A stretch of DNA of 64,000 bases, from assembly GCF_937910895.1 (NCBI RefSeq), contig NZ_CALEMI010000161.1, positions 90,532-154,531 on the forward strand, written 5' to 3'. Within the stretch, counting starts at the first letter, position 1; each line of letters starts with the position of its first letter. Of the stretch, positions 27,883 through 37,871 are shown piece by piece. The notes under the pieces were generated by a model, which did not search any database, was not told where the DNA came from, and worked only from the letters and a program-made list of their open reading frames with translations. This DNA is from an uncultured Dokdonia sp. (lineage in GTDB: Bacteria > Bacteroidota > Bacteroidia > Flavobacteriales > Flavobacteriaceae). The translations under genes and the position numbers were made by a program.

Positions 27883-29723
27883 TGACGATCAAATCTATTC
27901 TAAAATATACGCTTTTTGTAAGTGTATCTCTTTTTTTTACAGCACATATTACGGCACAAAATACGTCGTATTGGCAACAACACGTTGATTACAATATGGA
28001 AATTGACATGAATGTAAACAACTATCAATATGATGGAAAGCAAAGGTTAACCTATACAAACAACTCTCCAGACACACTAACACAAGTTTTTTATCATCTT
28101 TATTTTAATGCCTTTCAACCGGGCAGTGAAATGGATGTGCGATCACGCTCTATTGCAGATCCAGATCGTCGTGTAGGTGATAGAATAAGTAAGTTATTAC
28201 CTGATGAAATTGGATTTATGAAGGTAAACAGTCTTAATCAAGATGGAAAAAAGCTATCCTATACTGTTGCTGGAACAGTACTGGAAGTAACATTGGCAAC
28301 GCCTATTCTTCCTGGACAGAAGACAACATTCAATATGGAATTTACTGGGCAAGTACCAGTTCAAATACGTCGTAGTGGTCGTAATAACAAAGAAGGTGTT
28401 GCATTATCAATGACACAGTGGTATCCTAAACTAGCCGAATATGATTTTGAAGGATGGCATGCCGATCCCTACATTGCACGTGAGTTTCACGGTGTTTGGG
28501 GGGATTTTGATGTGAAAATCACCATCGATGCAGATTTTACGCTTGGAGGTACTGGATATGTTCAAAATGGCAACGAAGTAGGTCATGGCTATCAAGACAA
28601 GGGAGCATCTGCTAATCCAAAATCAAAAAAAGGAAAATATACGTGGCATTTTGTAGCACCAAACGTACATGATTTTACGTGGGCTGCAGATCCAAATTAT
28701 CTTCACGATACACTCATCGCAGAAAATGGTGTAGAATTACATTTCTTATATAAAAATAATCCTGAGATTATAGAAAACTGGAAAAACCTACAACCTAAAA
28801 CCGCTGGTATTCTCTCGTATCTTAATAAACATGTTGGTACGTACCCTTACAAACAATACTCTGTGATACAAGGAGGTGATGGTGGTATGGAGTATGCTAT
28901 GTGTACATTAATTACGGGTGAACGAAGCTTTGGAAGTTTAGTTGGCGTAACAGCACACGAATTTGCACACACTTGGTTTCAATTTTTATTAGCAACTAAC
29001 GAAGCAAAACATGAGTGGATGGATGAAGGGTTTACATCCTATATCTCTGCAAAAGCAATGAACGAAGTAATGCAAGAAAATAATGAAAATCCTCACACGG
29101 GTTCTTACAGAAGCTACTATAGACTTGTAGAAAGTGGCAACGAACAACCACAAACAACACATGCAGATCGTTATGACAGAAACGGTGCTTATGGTGCTAC
29201 AGCTTATAGTAAAGGCGCTATTTTCCTTTCTCAATTAGGCTATGTTATCGGAGAAGAAAATCTTGCAAAAACGTTGAAAAAGTATTTTGATGATTTTGCG
29301 TTTAAACACCCAACACCTAATGATATTAAACGTACTGCCGAGAAAGTATCTGGTATTCAACTAGACTGGTATCTCACTGACTGGACGCAAACAACAAATA
29401 CGATAGACTATGCTATTACAGAAGTTGTCGCAGATGGAAATAAGACTAAAATTACGCTTTCGCGAAAAGGACTTATGCCTATGCCCATAGACTTACAAAT
29501 AACCACCAATAATGGAGCATCTATATATTATGTGCCCTTACGTATGATGCGTAATGAAAAACCGAATACTACCAATTATACACAATTAGAAGACTGGCCT
29601 TGGACACATCCTACCTATACGTTTACTGTAGATGTTCCTATGTCAAAAATAAAATCAATGACCATTGACCCTAGCAGATTAATGGCGGATGTAAATCTTG
29701 AAGACAATGATTGGAAGAATTAA
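27882..29723 (+). CDS. M1-family metallopeptidase (aminopeptidase)
   Basis: A 613-residue secreted zinc aminopeptidase. The signal peptide (about 1-25, ending HITAQ) is followed by the M1 N-terminal beta domain and the catalytic HExxH-x18-E motif: H359, E360, H363, E382 in AHEFAHTW and WMDEGF. The substrate-anchoring GGMEYA motif (DGGMEYAMC) lies upstream of it. It is coupled to the subtilase gene, so endo- and exopeptidase are made together. A degenerate copy of the genome palindrome near 29455 is read as LSRK. Confidence 0.93.
   Translation: MTIKSILKYTLFVSVSLFFTAHITAQNTSYWQQHVDYNMEIDMNVNNYQYDGKQRLTYTNNSPDTLTQVFYHLYFNAFQPGSEMDVRSRSIADPDRRVGDRISKLLPDEIGFMKVNSLNQDGKKLSYTVAGTVLEVTLATPILPGQKTTFNMEFTGQVPVQIRRSGRNNKEGVALSMTQWYPKLAEYDFEGWHADPYIAREFHGVWGDFDVKITIDADFTLGGTGYVQNGNEVGHGYQDKGASANPKSKKGKYTWHFVAPNVHDFTWAADPNYLHDTLIAENGVELHFLYKNNPEIIENWKNLQPKTAGILSYLNKHVGTYPYKQYSVIQGGDGGMEYAMCTLITGERSFGSLVGVTAHEFAHTWFQFLLATNEAKHEWMDEGFTSYISAKAMNEVMQENNENPHTGSYRSYYRLVESGNEQPQTTHADRYDRNGAYGATAYSKGAIFLSQLGYVIGEENLAKTLKKYFDDFAFKHPTPNDIKRTAEKVSGIQLDWYLTDWTQTTNTIDYAITEVVADGNKTKITLSRKGLMPMPIDLQITTNNGASIYYVPLRMMRNEKPNTTNYTQLEDWPWTHPTYTFTVDVPMSKIKSMTIDPSRLMADVNLEDNDWKN
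29455..29467. repeat. Degenerate palindrome copy in the M1 peptidase gene
   Basis: CGCTTTCGCGAAA is followed by AGG instead of GCG, so the right arm has decayed. It is read as LSRK. Confidence 0.7.
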
Positions 29724-29753
29724 TTCTATTTCTTCTTTTCATAAAACAAAAAC

Positions 29754-29778
29754 CCCGCCTATGAGGCGGGATTTTTTA
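29754..29778. terminator. Bidirectional terminator between M1 peptidase and propeller genes
   Basis: CCCGCC-TATGA-GGCGGG with an A-run on the left and a six-base T-run on the right, between convergent genes. Confidence 0.85.
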
Positions 29779-29795
29779 TGAACTATTTTTTCTTT

Positions 29796-32528
29796 TTATC
29801 TCTTAATAAATCTAGTGAGTACACTGCCATTATTCTGAGTGATTGCCTTTATAAAATAAACTCCATTTGTGTAATTACTTACATCTATCGTTCCTTGAGA
29901 AAGACTTTCTACAAATCCTTCATCTATCACCCTACCTGTATAATCTATAATTTGATATGCTGAAATAAGATGAGCTCCAGAAGTTCTGAAGTTTAAGATA
30001 TCGCTTGTAGGATTAGGAAAAACACGAAGTATATTTTCAGAACTATTTTCTGTAATCTCATCTACAGAAAGTACCGTTGCTACCGTATCATACATTCCAT
30101 TACCATGCGTTCCTATAAGAAGGTTATTATCAGAAGGGCGATATACAAGTCCGCTTATTAAAGCCATTCCGATTTGTCCTCCTCCTTCAAGTAACCAGTC
30201 TGTCTGAGTTGGATCTGGACTGCTAAACAAACCTCTGGCAGTACCCACATAGTATCCTATTTGACCATCTACTTCTGTAATAGCTGCAGAACGTATAGAA
30301 TATGCAGATAAGTTACGTTCTATAACTTCCCACGTTGGGGTATCACTTGTTGCATTTGTGGTAAGAAAAATATTAGTAACGTTGTAGTTGCCATATACAG
30401 CCATCACAATATCTGGATTTGTAGGGTGGATAGCAAATCCTGTTACAATGGTATTTGGAGATGTAGAAGCACCTGGAGGGGTAATATTAATGGCTTCTGA
30501 CAGATTTGTAGCATTTTGAGGATCATTCAGTTTAAAGACACCCCCATTTTGTCCTCCAATTAACAAATAGCTTGAAGCGGGATTATACGTACCTCTTGTC
30601 GCAGCAAATTGTCTTAAATTTTGACTAATAGACAAATTGCCCATATCATCCCACGTATTTGAACTAACACCTATAGCATCCGTTGTTCTAAACATTCTTC
30701 CACCGTCTGCATAGTACAAAGCATTTGTATTATCTGGATCAAGATAGAAGTATGTTACAAAAATGCTGTTATTTTCATCTGCAGGGGTAATATCAATAAA
30801 TGTATTATTTGCCTGATTAAATCGTGCAATTTGCCCATTCTGAGAACCTAGATATAGTCTAAGAGGATTACCTCCATCTTCTCTCCCTATACCAACTGAA
30901 ACGCCATCTCCTCCAAAAAAAGTTCCGTGTTCTGTTATGTTAGGCAGTCCAACAGTAGTTCCTCCAAAGGTAGTTCCATTGTCTTGAGCACCTCCAAAAA
31001 CAAAGTCAGATCCTTCTTCTGGATCAAGTGCCACATGATAAAATTGATAGGTTTGATAATTGTTATTAAGATTTACCCATGCAACTGTAGTGGCAGTTAC
31101 GTCATCTGTTCTATGCACACCTCCGTCTGTTCCTGTATAAAACACAGTAGGATTGACAGGATCAAAAACAAGAGCGTGAATATCTGGATGGTGTGTATCT
31201 CCCCCTCCTAAATCATACAACGCAAAACTTTCATTATTACGATATCCTCCTATTCTTGTAAACATAGGATCATTTTCAATATCTTCTATCTTATAAGCAT
31301 TAGATCCTCCGATAATGACAAAGTTTTCATCATCTGGTTTTACATTGATTACTTGATCATACGCTACTTGGTGGGTATATGGGTCATTCCCAGTCAAATC
31401 TCCGCCTGGCTCATCTGGCAGAGTAGAAGAAAAATCTGTCCACGTATCGGTACTTATATCATAACGCCATAAGTCTGCATCTATTCCAGTATTATTTCCG
31501 TTTGTATATAATGCATATAATAAATTATTATTAGAAGGAGCGGTGCTTATTACTATACGACTAATATTAGCCGTTGCGTCCCAACCTGCAGGGCTTCCAT
31601 TTTGAGCAATCCGGACCCAAGAACCGTTTCCTGTTTCTGAAGTATACACCCCATTTATGGAAGAATTACCTTGAATAGTAGCAAATACTCTTCCTTCTGC
31701 ATTTATTGCTACGTCAGTAAAGCCTCCATCACCTGCCTCTTGTAACTCAGTAATAATCGTAGTACCGTCATATCTATGTATTCTTCCTATAGAAGCTATA
31801 AAAAGATCTCCTGTTATAGGACTCACCGCTAATGCATTATTAAGGTCAAAAGAAGAATCAAAGTCTCCAAAAACAGAATCTGTCTCAGGTATTTGTTCCC
31901 AATTGAGTCCTCCATCCTCAGACTTCCAAACCCCTTGACCAAAGTAAAATCCTCCTAAGCTAGCTGAGTTTCCACGAAGTTCTCCTGTAGCATAATACCA
32001 AATATTTTGGAAACCTTCGCGAGGATCTTGAGCAATTGCAGTTACATTATGTATCTCTCCATTTGGAGAAACTTTATTCCAACTTTGTCCTCCATTAATA
32101 CTTCTAAACACACCTCCACTTACTGCTCCTGCAAGCATCGTATTTCCTGAAGGATCACTTATATCTATAGCTAAGGCTCGGGTACGCCCTCCAAGATTAG
32201 AAGGGCCTCTATTTACATATACATTATCAGAGCTTCTTGTTGCGTCTTGATTTCGATATAATTCAAGAGATGATTGAAGTTCTAATATTTTTTGATCTCT
32301 AGGAATCTCACCCGTCTGAGGGTCTCTTTGAAACGCTAATTCATATTCCAGTCTCTCTTGTGCAAATTGCCGTTTTTGCTCAATTGGCGTTTTTTCTGTT
32401 TTTTCAAATGTAGGCGCAATTAAGGTTGTTGCACTCTTTTCTGCTGTTTTATCAGTGCCACTATTTATAAGTAAATAGGAAAATACTCCCACAGATAGGA
32501 GGGCTAAAGCATACGTAGTTTTTTTCAT
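29796..32528 (-). CDS. T9SS-secreted beta-propeller (VPS10/BNR-like) protein
   Basis: A 910-residue surface or secreted protein. An N-terminal signal or anchor (MKKTTYALALLSVGVFSYLL) is followed by a long region of sortilin/BNR-like propeller blades (GGVFRSINGGQSWNKV, VWKSEDGGLNWEQI, FYTGTDGGVHRTDD and others). The C-terminal T9SS type A sorting domain (RVFPNPTSDILNF to the final VLTRFIKR) directs export across the outer membrane and attachment to A-LPS. The ligand is unknown; propellers of this class often bind polysaccharide or protein. It is transcribed alone, toward the shared terminator. Confidence 0.9.
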   Translation of the reverse strand: MKKTTYALALLSVGVFSYLLINSGTDKTAEKSATTLIAPTFEKTEKTPIEQKRQFAQERLEYELAFQRDPQTGEIPRDQKILELQSSLELYRNQDATRSSDNVYVNRGPSNLGGRTRALAIDISDPSGNTMLAGAVSGGVFRSINGGQSWNKVSPNGEIHNVTAIAQDPREGFQNIWYYATGELRGNSASLGGFYFGQGVWKSEDGGLNWEQIPETDSVFGDFDSSFDLNNALAVSPITGDLFIASIGRIHRYDGTTIITELQEAGDGGFTDVAINAEGRVFATIQGNSSINGVYTSETGNGSWVRIAQNGSPAGWDATANISRIVISTAPSNNNLLYALYTNGNNTGIDADLWRYDISTDTWTDFSSTLPDEPGGDLTGNDPYTHQVAYDQVINVKPDDENFVIIGGSNAYKIEDIENDPMFTRIGGYRNNESFALYDLGGGDTHHPDIHALVFDPVNPTVFYTGTDGGVHRTDDVTATTVAWVNLNNNYQTYQFYHVALDPEEGSDFVFGGAQDNGTTFGGTTVGLPNITEHGTFFGGDGVSVGIGREDGGNPLRLYLGSQNGQIARFNQANNTFIDITPADENNSIFVTYFYLDPDNTNALYYADGGRMFRTTDAIGVSSNTWDDMGNLSISQNLRQFAATRGTYNPASSYLLIGGQNGGVFKLNDPQNATNLSEAINITPPGASTSPNTIVTGFAIHPTNPDIVMAVYGNYNVTNIFLTTNATSDTPTWEVIERNLSAYSIRSAAITEVDGQIGYYVGTARGLFSSPDPTQTDWLLEGGGQIGMALISGLVYRPSDNNLLIGTHGNGMYDTVATVLSVDEITENSSENILRVFPNPTSDILNFRTSGAHLISAYQIIDYTGRVIDEGFVESLSQGTIDVSNYTNGVYFIKAITQNNGSVLTRFIKR

Positions 32529-32605
32529 TTTAATTTTAATTTTTAGGATTCTTATATAGATTGTAGCTAGTATCGGTAGGTCGTCTCTAACTACAATTCA
32601 TTTCA

Positions 32606-33223
32606 TTAAGTATCTGTTTTAGGAAACACTTTCTTGTTAAAAACAAGAAGAATTCCTACCCCTGTACTTATTGCCATATCTGCGATATTAAATATCGCAT
32701 TAAAAAATGTAAATGTTTTCCCTCCTATAAAAGGAAGCCAACTTGGAAATGTAGCATCTTTTATAAATGGAAAATAAAGCATATCTACTACTTTTCCGTA
32801 CAAAGGTTTTGCATACCCGCCTGCCTCTGGTAAAAATGTAGCTACTTGATTATCATAACTAGCGTCAAAAATTACACCATATAAAAGGGAATCTATAATG
32901 TTACCAACAGCACCTGCAAATATCAAAGAGACTGAAATGATAAGAAGTTTAGACGCATTTTCTTTTACTGATTTATACAACCAATATCCTATTAATGGAG
33001 CTATAACTAAACGAAAAACCGAAAGTACAATTTTACCATACTCACCTGGTAATCGTGTCCCCCAAGCAGCTCCTTCATTTTCTACAAAGTAAATTTGAAA
33101 CCAATCCAACCCAAAAACCTGAATCGATTCATTTAAATGAAAATGTGTTTTTATATAAATCTTGGTACACTGATCGACAAGGAGTATTAAAAAGACAATC
33201 AGTCCTGCTTTTTTTAATGACAT
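32606..33223 (-). CDS. lspA: Lipoprotein signal peptidase (signal peptidase II)
   Basis: This enzyme cleaves prolipoprotein signal peptides before the lipidated cysteine. It has 205 residues with four transmembrane helices. The catalytic aspartates are in GNIIDSLLYG and NIADMAISTG. It is longer than the roughly 165-residue E. coli enzyme because of an insert after the first aspartate (about residues 105-150), common in Bacteroidota. It is the last gene of the ileS - DksA-like - small secreted protein - lspA cluster. Confidence 0.93.
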   Translation of the reverse strand: MSLKKAGLIVFLILLVDQCTKIYIKTHFHLNESIQVFGLDWFQIYFVENEGAAWGTRLPGEYGKIVLSVFRLVIAPLIGYWLYKSVKENASKLLIISVSLIFAGAVGNIIDSLLYGVIFDASYDNQVATFLPEAGGYAKPLYGKVVDMLYFPFIKDATFPSWLPFIGGKTFTFFNAIFNIADMAISTGVGILLVFNKKVFPKTDT

Positions 33224-33256
33224 ATACTTTATTTAGGATGGTAAAAATAAGCCTTT

Positions 33257-33886
33257 TTACTGTGAATTTATAACTGTTATGTCACCATCAATACTCTGTA
33301 AGTGCATTGTTTTAACCCCAATCATTGCTTTAGCAATATCAATGTTTCCATTACGAGATTGTGCCAGAATCTTAGTATTTGTCGTTTCAACTACTATATT
33401 ACCCGATATGGTGTTGATATATACGCTTTCGCGAAAGCGGAAATTAGATAAATAACAACCTCCTCTTCCTAAATTTATACGTGCTTTCTTGTAGTTTCCT
33501 TGTGCATATACACTTGCTAATGTTGAATATACGTCAATAACGAGTCCTTCTGGCAATATAATTTCTAGAACAATAGATAAAATTTTATGGGCAGATAACT
33601 TATCATTAAAAGGAACAAAGTCTGGAGTGTACCCTGTAGTGATTTTTAGTACCCCATTGACAATCTCTGTATGAAGTAATGCGTTTTCAAAAGTCTCACC
33701 TTCTATCTGAGTGTATATGGCTATTTTATCTGTTTGAGCTGTGGTAAATTTGATTTGAAATATCTCGTCACTCTCTATAAATACTGTATGAGTATCACTT
33801 ACATCATACTCTTTAAATAGTTTTTTTTGTGCAAACAGACTCCCTGAAGACACAACAAATAGTATGAATAAGAAATAATATTTCAT
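33257..33886 (-). CDS. Secreted DUF4097-like beta-helix protein, unknown role
   Basis: A 209-residue protein with a signal peptide (about 1-19, ending GSLFAQ) followed by regular short beta strands (VYINTISGNIVVETT, GNIDIAKAMIG, GDITVIN) like the putative-adhesin/DUF4097 fold. No catalytic motif is seen. It sits between the DksA-like gene and lspA. A strong hairpin with six T residues abuts its start codon, so its expression may be reduced by termination. The 16-nt palindrome at 33424-33439 is read as RFRES. Confidence 0.7.
   Translation of the reverse strand: MKYYFLFILFVVSSGSLFAQKKLFKEYDVSDTHTVFIESDEIFQIKFTTAQTDKIAIYTQIEGETFENALLHTEIVNGVLKITTGYTPDFVPFNDKLSAHKILSIVLEIILPEGLVIDVYSTLASVYAQGNYKKARINLGRGGCYLSNFRFRESVYINTISGNIVVETTNTKILAQSRNGNIDIAKAMIGVKTMHLQSIDGDITVINSQ
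33424..33439. repeat. Palindrome CGCTTTCGCGAAAGCG inside the DUF4097-like gene
   Basis: Perfect 16-nt copy, read as RFRES on the minus strand, the same peptide as in the AddA-like and gldH genes. Confidence 0.95.
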
Positions 33887-33909
33887 AAAAAAGCGTCCCG
33901 AAGGACGCT
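33887..33909 (-). terminator. Terminator abutting the DUF4097-like start codon
   Basis: On the minus strand AGCGTCC-TTCG-GGACGCT is followed by six T residues and then directly by the ATG at 33886. It follows the DksA-like gene and so could both end that transcript and sequester the next start. Confidence 0.8.
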
Positions 33910-33919
33910 ATAGTCTTTT

Positions 33920-34303
33920 TTAGCTCTGCATATTTTTAGCTTCTATACTCAGCGTTGTGTGTGGTACTAATTTTAATCGTTCAGGATTAATCAGTTTTCC
34001 TGTAACACGACAAATCCCATACGTTTTATTATTGATACGCGTAATCGCATTTTTAAGATCTCTAATAAATTTCTCTTGTCGTATAGCAAGGGTACTATTT
34101 GCCTCTTTACTCATCGTTGCGCTTCCTTCTTCAAAAGACTTAAATTGAGGAGAAGTATCATCTGTGCCATTATCTCCATCATTGAGATATGCACTTTTGA
34201 TCAAATCCAAATCACGTTGTGCTTTTTCAATTTTGTCTTGTATGATCTTGCGAAAATCTTCTAACGCTGCATCACTATACCTTTGTCCTTTTGAATCTTC
34301 CAT
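33920..34303 (-). CDS. DksA/TraR-family protein with degenerate zinc finger
   Basis: A 127-residue protein of the family that binds in the RNA polymerase secondary channel. The N-terminal coiled coil (about 10-75) and the C-terminal YGICRVTGKLINPERL block are present. Of the four zinc-binding cysteines only one remains (C in YGICRV); the TGK and downstream positions replace the others. This pattern is frequent in Bacteroidota relatives, and zinc-independent folding is inferred. It starts two bases after the ileS stop, so it is co-transcribed with ileS. Confidence 0.87.
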   Translation of the reverse strand: MEDSKGQRYSDAALEDFRKIIQDKIEKAQRDLDLIKSAYLNDGDNGTDDTSPQFKSFEEGSATMSKEANSTLAIRQEKFIRDLKNAITRINNKTYGICRVTGKLINPERLKLVPHTTLSIEAKNMQS

Positions 34304-34305
34304 AC

Positions 34306-37300
34306 TTAATGTTTTGATATGGTTAAATAGGTTATTATGTTATCAAAGCTTATTTCAAGCCCATTTGTTACTTTTTCTGCTACTTCCAGAGAATCTGCTA
34401 ATGTCTCTTCTTTTATGTAATCTGCGTTATCTTTTATAGTTTGTTTTATAAGCGGTTCTTCTTGTAAAACGATGTTTATACGGTCTGTGACTTCAAAGCC
34501 AGAATCTTTACGTAAATTCTGAATTCGATTTACTAACTCTCTCGCGATCCCTTCTTTACGAAGTTCTTCTGTGATGGTAATGTCTAGCGCTACGGTCATT
34601 TTATTCTGACTTGCTACTAACCAGCCATCTATATCTTGAGAAGAAATTTCTACATCACCAGATTCTAATGTAGTCATTTTTCCATTAATTTCAATCTCAA
34701 TTTGTCCGTCGAGCTCAATTTTTGCAATTTCATTAGCTCCAAATCTACTTATAGCACTGGCTATCAGCTTCATATCTTTCCCAAATCGAGGTCCTAAAAC
34801 TTTAAAATTAGGCTTAATTTGTTTAACTAAAATGCCAGAATCATCACTTATAAGCTCAATCTCTTTAACATTTACCTCCGATTTTATAAGATCTGCAACC
34901 GCAAGGATCTCTTCGCGATCACTCTCTGACAATACGGGAATCATCATACGCTGTAAAGGTTGGCGTACTTTGATTTTCTCTTTTGCACGAAGTGATAATA
35001 CTAATGAACTTGCTGTTTGCGCCTTTTCCATCTTGTGTTCTAACGTACTGTCTATGTAATTAGTATCACTTTTTGGAAATTGTGACAGATGTATGCTCTC
35101 AAAATTTTCTTTTTCTGTGATTCCGTTCAAATCTTTATAGAGTTTCTCCATAAAAAAGGGCGCTACAGGCGCTGCTAGTTTTGCCACCTCAAGCAAACAC
35201 GTATAAAGCGTTTGGTAGGCACTTATTTTATCGGTTCCATACGATCCTTTCCAAAATCTTCTTCGACTTAATCTCACAAACCAATTTGATAGATTTTCTT
35301 GTACAAAAGCATCAATCGCTCTTGTGGCTTTTGTAGGCTCATATTCAGCATAAAAAGCATCTACTTTCGCAATAAGCGTATGTAATTCAGAAAGCACCCA
35401 ACGATCTATTTCTGGGCGTTCTTCTAGAGGAATATCTGCTTCGGCATACGTAAAGTTATCAAGATTTGCATAGAGTGCAAAGAAATTATAGGTGTTGTAA
35501 AGTGTCCCGAAAAACTTACGTTTTACTTCCTCAATTCCAGCAAGATCAAATTTTAAATTATCCCAAGGATTTGCGTTACTTATCATGTACCAGCGTGTTG
35601 CATCTGGCCCATACGTTTCTAGTGTTTCAAATGGATCTACCGCATTCCCTAACCGTTTGGACATTTTCTGTCCATTTTTGTCAAGTACTAATCCGTTAGA
35701 AACGACATTTTTATACGCAACATCGTCAAAAATCATCGTTGCAATAGCATGCAGCGTATAAAACCATCCTCTTGTTTGGTCTACTCCTTCGGCAATAAAA
35801 TCTGCTTTACGCCAGGTATCTTCAACAAGTTGTTTATTTTCAAATGGATAATGCCATTGTGCATAGGGCATAGCTCCAGAGTCAAACCACACGTCAATTA
35901 GATCGCTCTCACGACGCATCGCTTCTCCAGACGAAGATACTAGCGTGATACGGTCTACCACATTTTTATGAAGGTCAACAAGCTCATAATTTTCTTCACG
36001 CATATCATCGGCAACAAATCCATTAAAAGGATCACTTTCCATAACGCCTGCGTCTATCGCCTTTTTAATTTCTTCTTTGAGTTCTTTTATAGAACCTATG
36101 ATGATCTCTTCTTTACCATCTTCGGTGCGCCAAATAGGCAAAGGAATTCCCCAAAAGCGACTACGAGACAGGTTCCAGTCATTGGCATTGGCAAGCCAGT
36201 TTCCAAAACGCCCTTCTCCGGTTGCTTTAGGTTTCCAGTTAATTCCGAGATTCAATTCATGCATCCGATCTTTAAAATCAGTTACTTTGATAAACCAAGA
36301 ATCTAACGGATAGTATAAAACAGGCTTATCTGTACGCCAGCAATGCGGATAACTGTGTACATATTTCTCTACTTTAAAGGCTTTATTTTCTTCTTTCAAA
36401 CGAATCGCAAGCTCTACATCCATCGATCTTTCTGGGGCTTCACCGTCTGTATAATATTCATTTTTGATGTACTTATTTCCAAATTCTTTAAGCTCTGGGC
36501 GAAATTTCCCTTGCAAATCTACGAGTGGAACTAAGTTGTCATTTTCATCTTTGATTAATAATGGTGGGATTTCTGGAGACACCTGTTTTGCAACCAAGGC
36601 ATCATCTGCTCCAAAAGTAGGTGCCGTGTGTACAATTCCTGTTCCATCTTCTGTTGTTACAAAATCTCCTGCAATCACACGGAAAGCATCTTGAGGATTG
36701 TCATGCGGTTGTACAAAATCAAATAGTTGCTCGTATCGCAATTCCAAAAGATCAACTCCTTTAAATTCTCGTGTGACTAGGTATGGAATCTTTTTATCGC
36801 TAGAGGTGTAAGTATCTAAGTCCGCTTTCGCACTTCGACTTGGCTCAGTGTTAACTCCAGCGGTATCACCTCCAACTTCATAAAATTTACCAGAAAACTG
36901 CTTTCCTACCAGTGCTTTTGCTAGAATCACCTTCACTGGCTCGAACGTATATTGATTATACGTCTCTACAAGCACATAATCGATCTTCTTTCCTACCGTT
37001 AATGCAGTGTTTGAAGGCAATGTCCAAGGCGTTGTGGTCCAAGCTAAAAAATACGTGTGTCCATCTGCCAATTCTTTTGCTAATGCGTTTGACCCTTCTC
37101 CCGTTATTTTAAATTGAGCGACAACGGTCGTATCGGTTACATCTCGGTAACATCCTGGTTGATTAAGCTCATGCGAACTTAGCCCTGTTCCTGCTTTAGG
37201 AGAATACGGTTGTATGGTATACCCTTTATATAATAGGTCTTTATTGTAAATCTGTTTAAGTAACCACCAAACCGTCTCCATGTACTTAGATTTATAAGTC

Positions 37301-37752
37301 ACATAAGGGTCTGTCATATCTACCCAATACCCCATCTTTTCGGTAAGGTCATTCCAGATATCGGTATAACGCATCACGGCTTTTTTGCAAGCTTCGTTAT
37401 ATGCTTCTACTGTAATTTTTTTGCCAATATCTTCTTTGGTGATTCCGAGCTCTTTCTCAACGCCTAGCTCTACGGGAAGTCCGTGGGTATCCCATCCTGC
37501 TTTACGTTTTACTTGAAAACCCTTCATGGTTTTGTAACGTGGGAAGATATCTTTGATCGCACGTGCGAGTACGTGGTGTACTCCTGGCAATCCATTTGCA
37601 GATGGCGGTCCTTCAAAAAAGACATAAGGAGTAGCACCTTCGCGGGTAGTGACACTCTTTTCAAACACCTTATTTTCTTTCCAAAAGGCAAGAACCTCAT
37701 CGGCTACTTGAGGAAGGTTTAATCCTTTATATTCAGTGAACTTAGCGCTCAT
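34306..37752 (-). CDS. ileS: Isoleucine--tRNA ligase
   Basis: A class I aminoacyl-tRNA synthetase of 1148 residues charging tRNA-Ile. The HIGH-type signature is GLPGVHH (about 54-60), the KMSKS-type motif is KMSKRLG (about 693), and the CP1 editing domain lies between them. The large C-terminal anticodon domain belongs to the eukaryote-like IleRS branch found in many Bacteroidota. An unusual insertion (TEPSRSAKADLD, about residues 300-311) lies in the editing region and is encoded by repeat-like DNA (see the repeat at 36820). It leads the ileS-dksA-like-lspA cluster. Confidence 0.95.
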   Translation of the reverse strand: MSAKFTEYKGLNLPQVADEVLAFWKENKVFEKSVTTREGATPYVFFEGPPSANGLPGVHHVLARAIKDIFPRYKTMKGFQVKRKAGWDTHGLPVELGVEKELGITKEDIGKKITVEAYNEACKKAVMRYTDIWNDLTEKMGYWVDMTDPYVTYKSKYMETVWWLLKQIYNKDLLYKGYTIQPYSPKAGTGLSSHELNQPGCYRDVTDTTVVAQFKITGEGSNALAKELADGHTYFLAWTTTPWTLPSNTALTVGKKIDYVLVETYNQYTFEPVKVILAKALVGKQFSGKFYEVGGDTAGVNTEPSRSAKADLDTYTSSDKKIPYLVTREFKGVDLLELRYEQLFDFVQPHDNPQDAFRVIAGDFVTTEDGTGIVHTAPTFGADDALVAKQVSPEIPPLLIKDENDNLVPLVDLQGKFRPELKEFGNKYIKNEYYTDGEAPERSMDVELAIRLKEENKAFKVEKYVHSYPHCWRTDKPVLYYPLDSWFIKVTDFKDRMHELNLGINWKPKATGEGRFGNWLANANDWNLSRSRFWGIPLPIWRTEDGKEEIIIGSIKELKEEIKKAIDAGVMESDPFNGFVADDMREENYELVDLHKNVVDRITLVSSSGEAMRRESDLIDVWFDSGAMPYAQWHYPFENKQLVEDTWRKADFIAEGVDQTRGWFYTLHAIATMIFDDVAYKNVVSNGLVLDKNGQKMSKRLGNAVDPFETLETYGPDATRWYMISNANPWDNLKFDLAGIEEVKRKFFGTLYNTYNFFALYANLDNFTYAEADIPLEERPEIDRWVLSELHTLIAKVDAFYAEYEPTKATRAIDAFVQENLSNWFVRLSRRRFWKGSYGTDKISAYQTLYTCLLEVAKLAAPVAPFFMEKLYKDLNGITEKENFESIHLSQFPKSDTNYIDSTLEHKMEKAQTASSLVLSLRAKEKIKVRQPLQRMMIPVLSESDREEILAVADLIKSEVNVKEIELISDDSGILVKQIKPNFKVLGPRFGKDMKLIASAISRFGANEIAKIELDGQIEIEINGKMTTLESGDVEISSQDIDGWLVASQNKMTVALDITITEELRKEGIARELVNRIQNLRKDSGFEVTDRINIVLQEEPLIKQTIKDNADYIKEETLADSLEVAEKVTNGLEISFDNIITYLTISKH
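36818..36855. repeat. Composite repeat insertion in ileS
   Basis: The plus strand reads CCGCTTTCGC, half of the genome palindrome, directly followed by ACTTCGACTTGGCTCAGTG. The latter is an imperfect palindrome of the kind found scattered in flavobacterial intergenic regions. It adds a short hydrophilic segment to IleRS. Confidence 0.5.
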
Positions 37753-37830
37753 GGTATATGCTTTTTAATAAGGGTGCGAATTTACGGAATTTTTATATGA
37801 AAAATAAGGGGGTTTAATGACTGTTGAAGA

Positions 37831-37870
37831 TATCTTTAAAAAAGGCTCTTTGAGCCTCTTTCTTAAAGAT
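37831..37870. repeat. Long hairpin between the lipoprotein gene and ileS
   Basis: ATCTTTAA and AAAGGCTC on the left pair with GAGCCTCTTT and TTAAAGAT on the right. It lies upstream of ileS on the ileS strand, next to the stronger terminator at 37872. Confidence 0.6.
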
Positions 37871-37871
37871 A

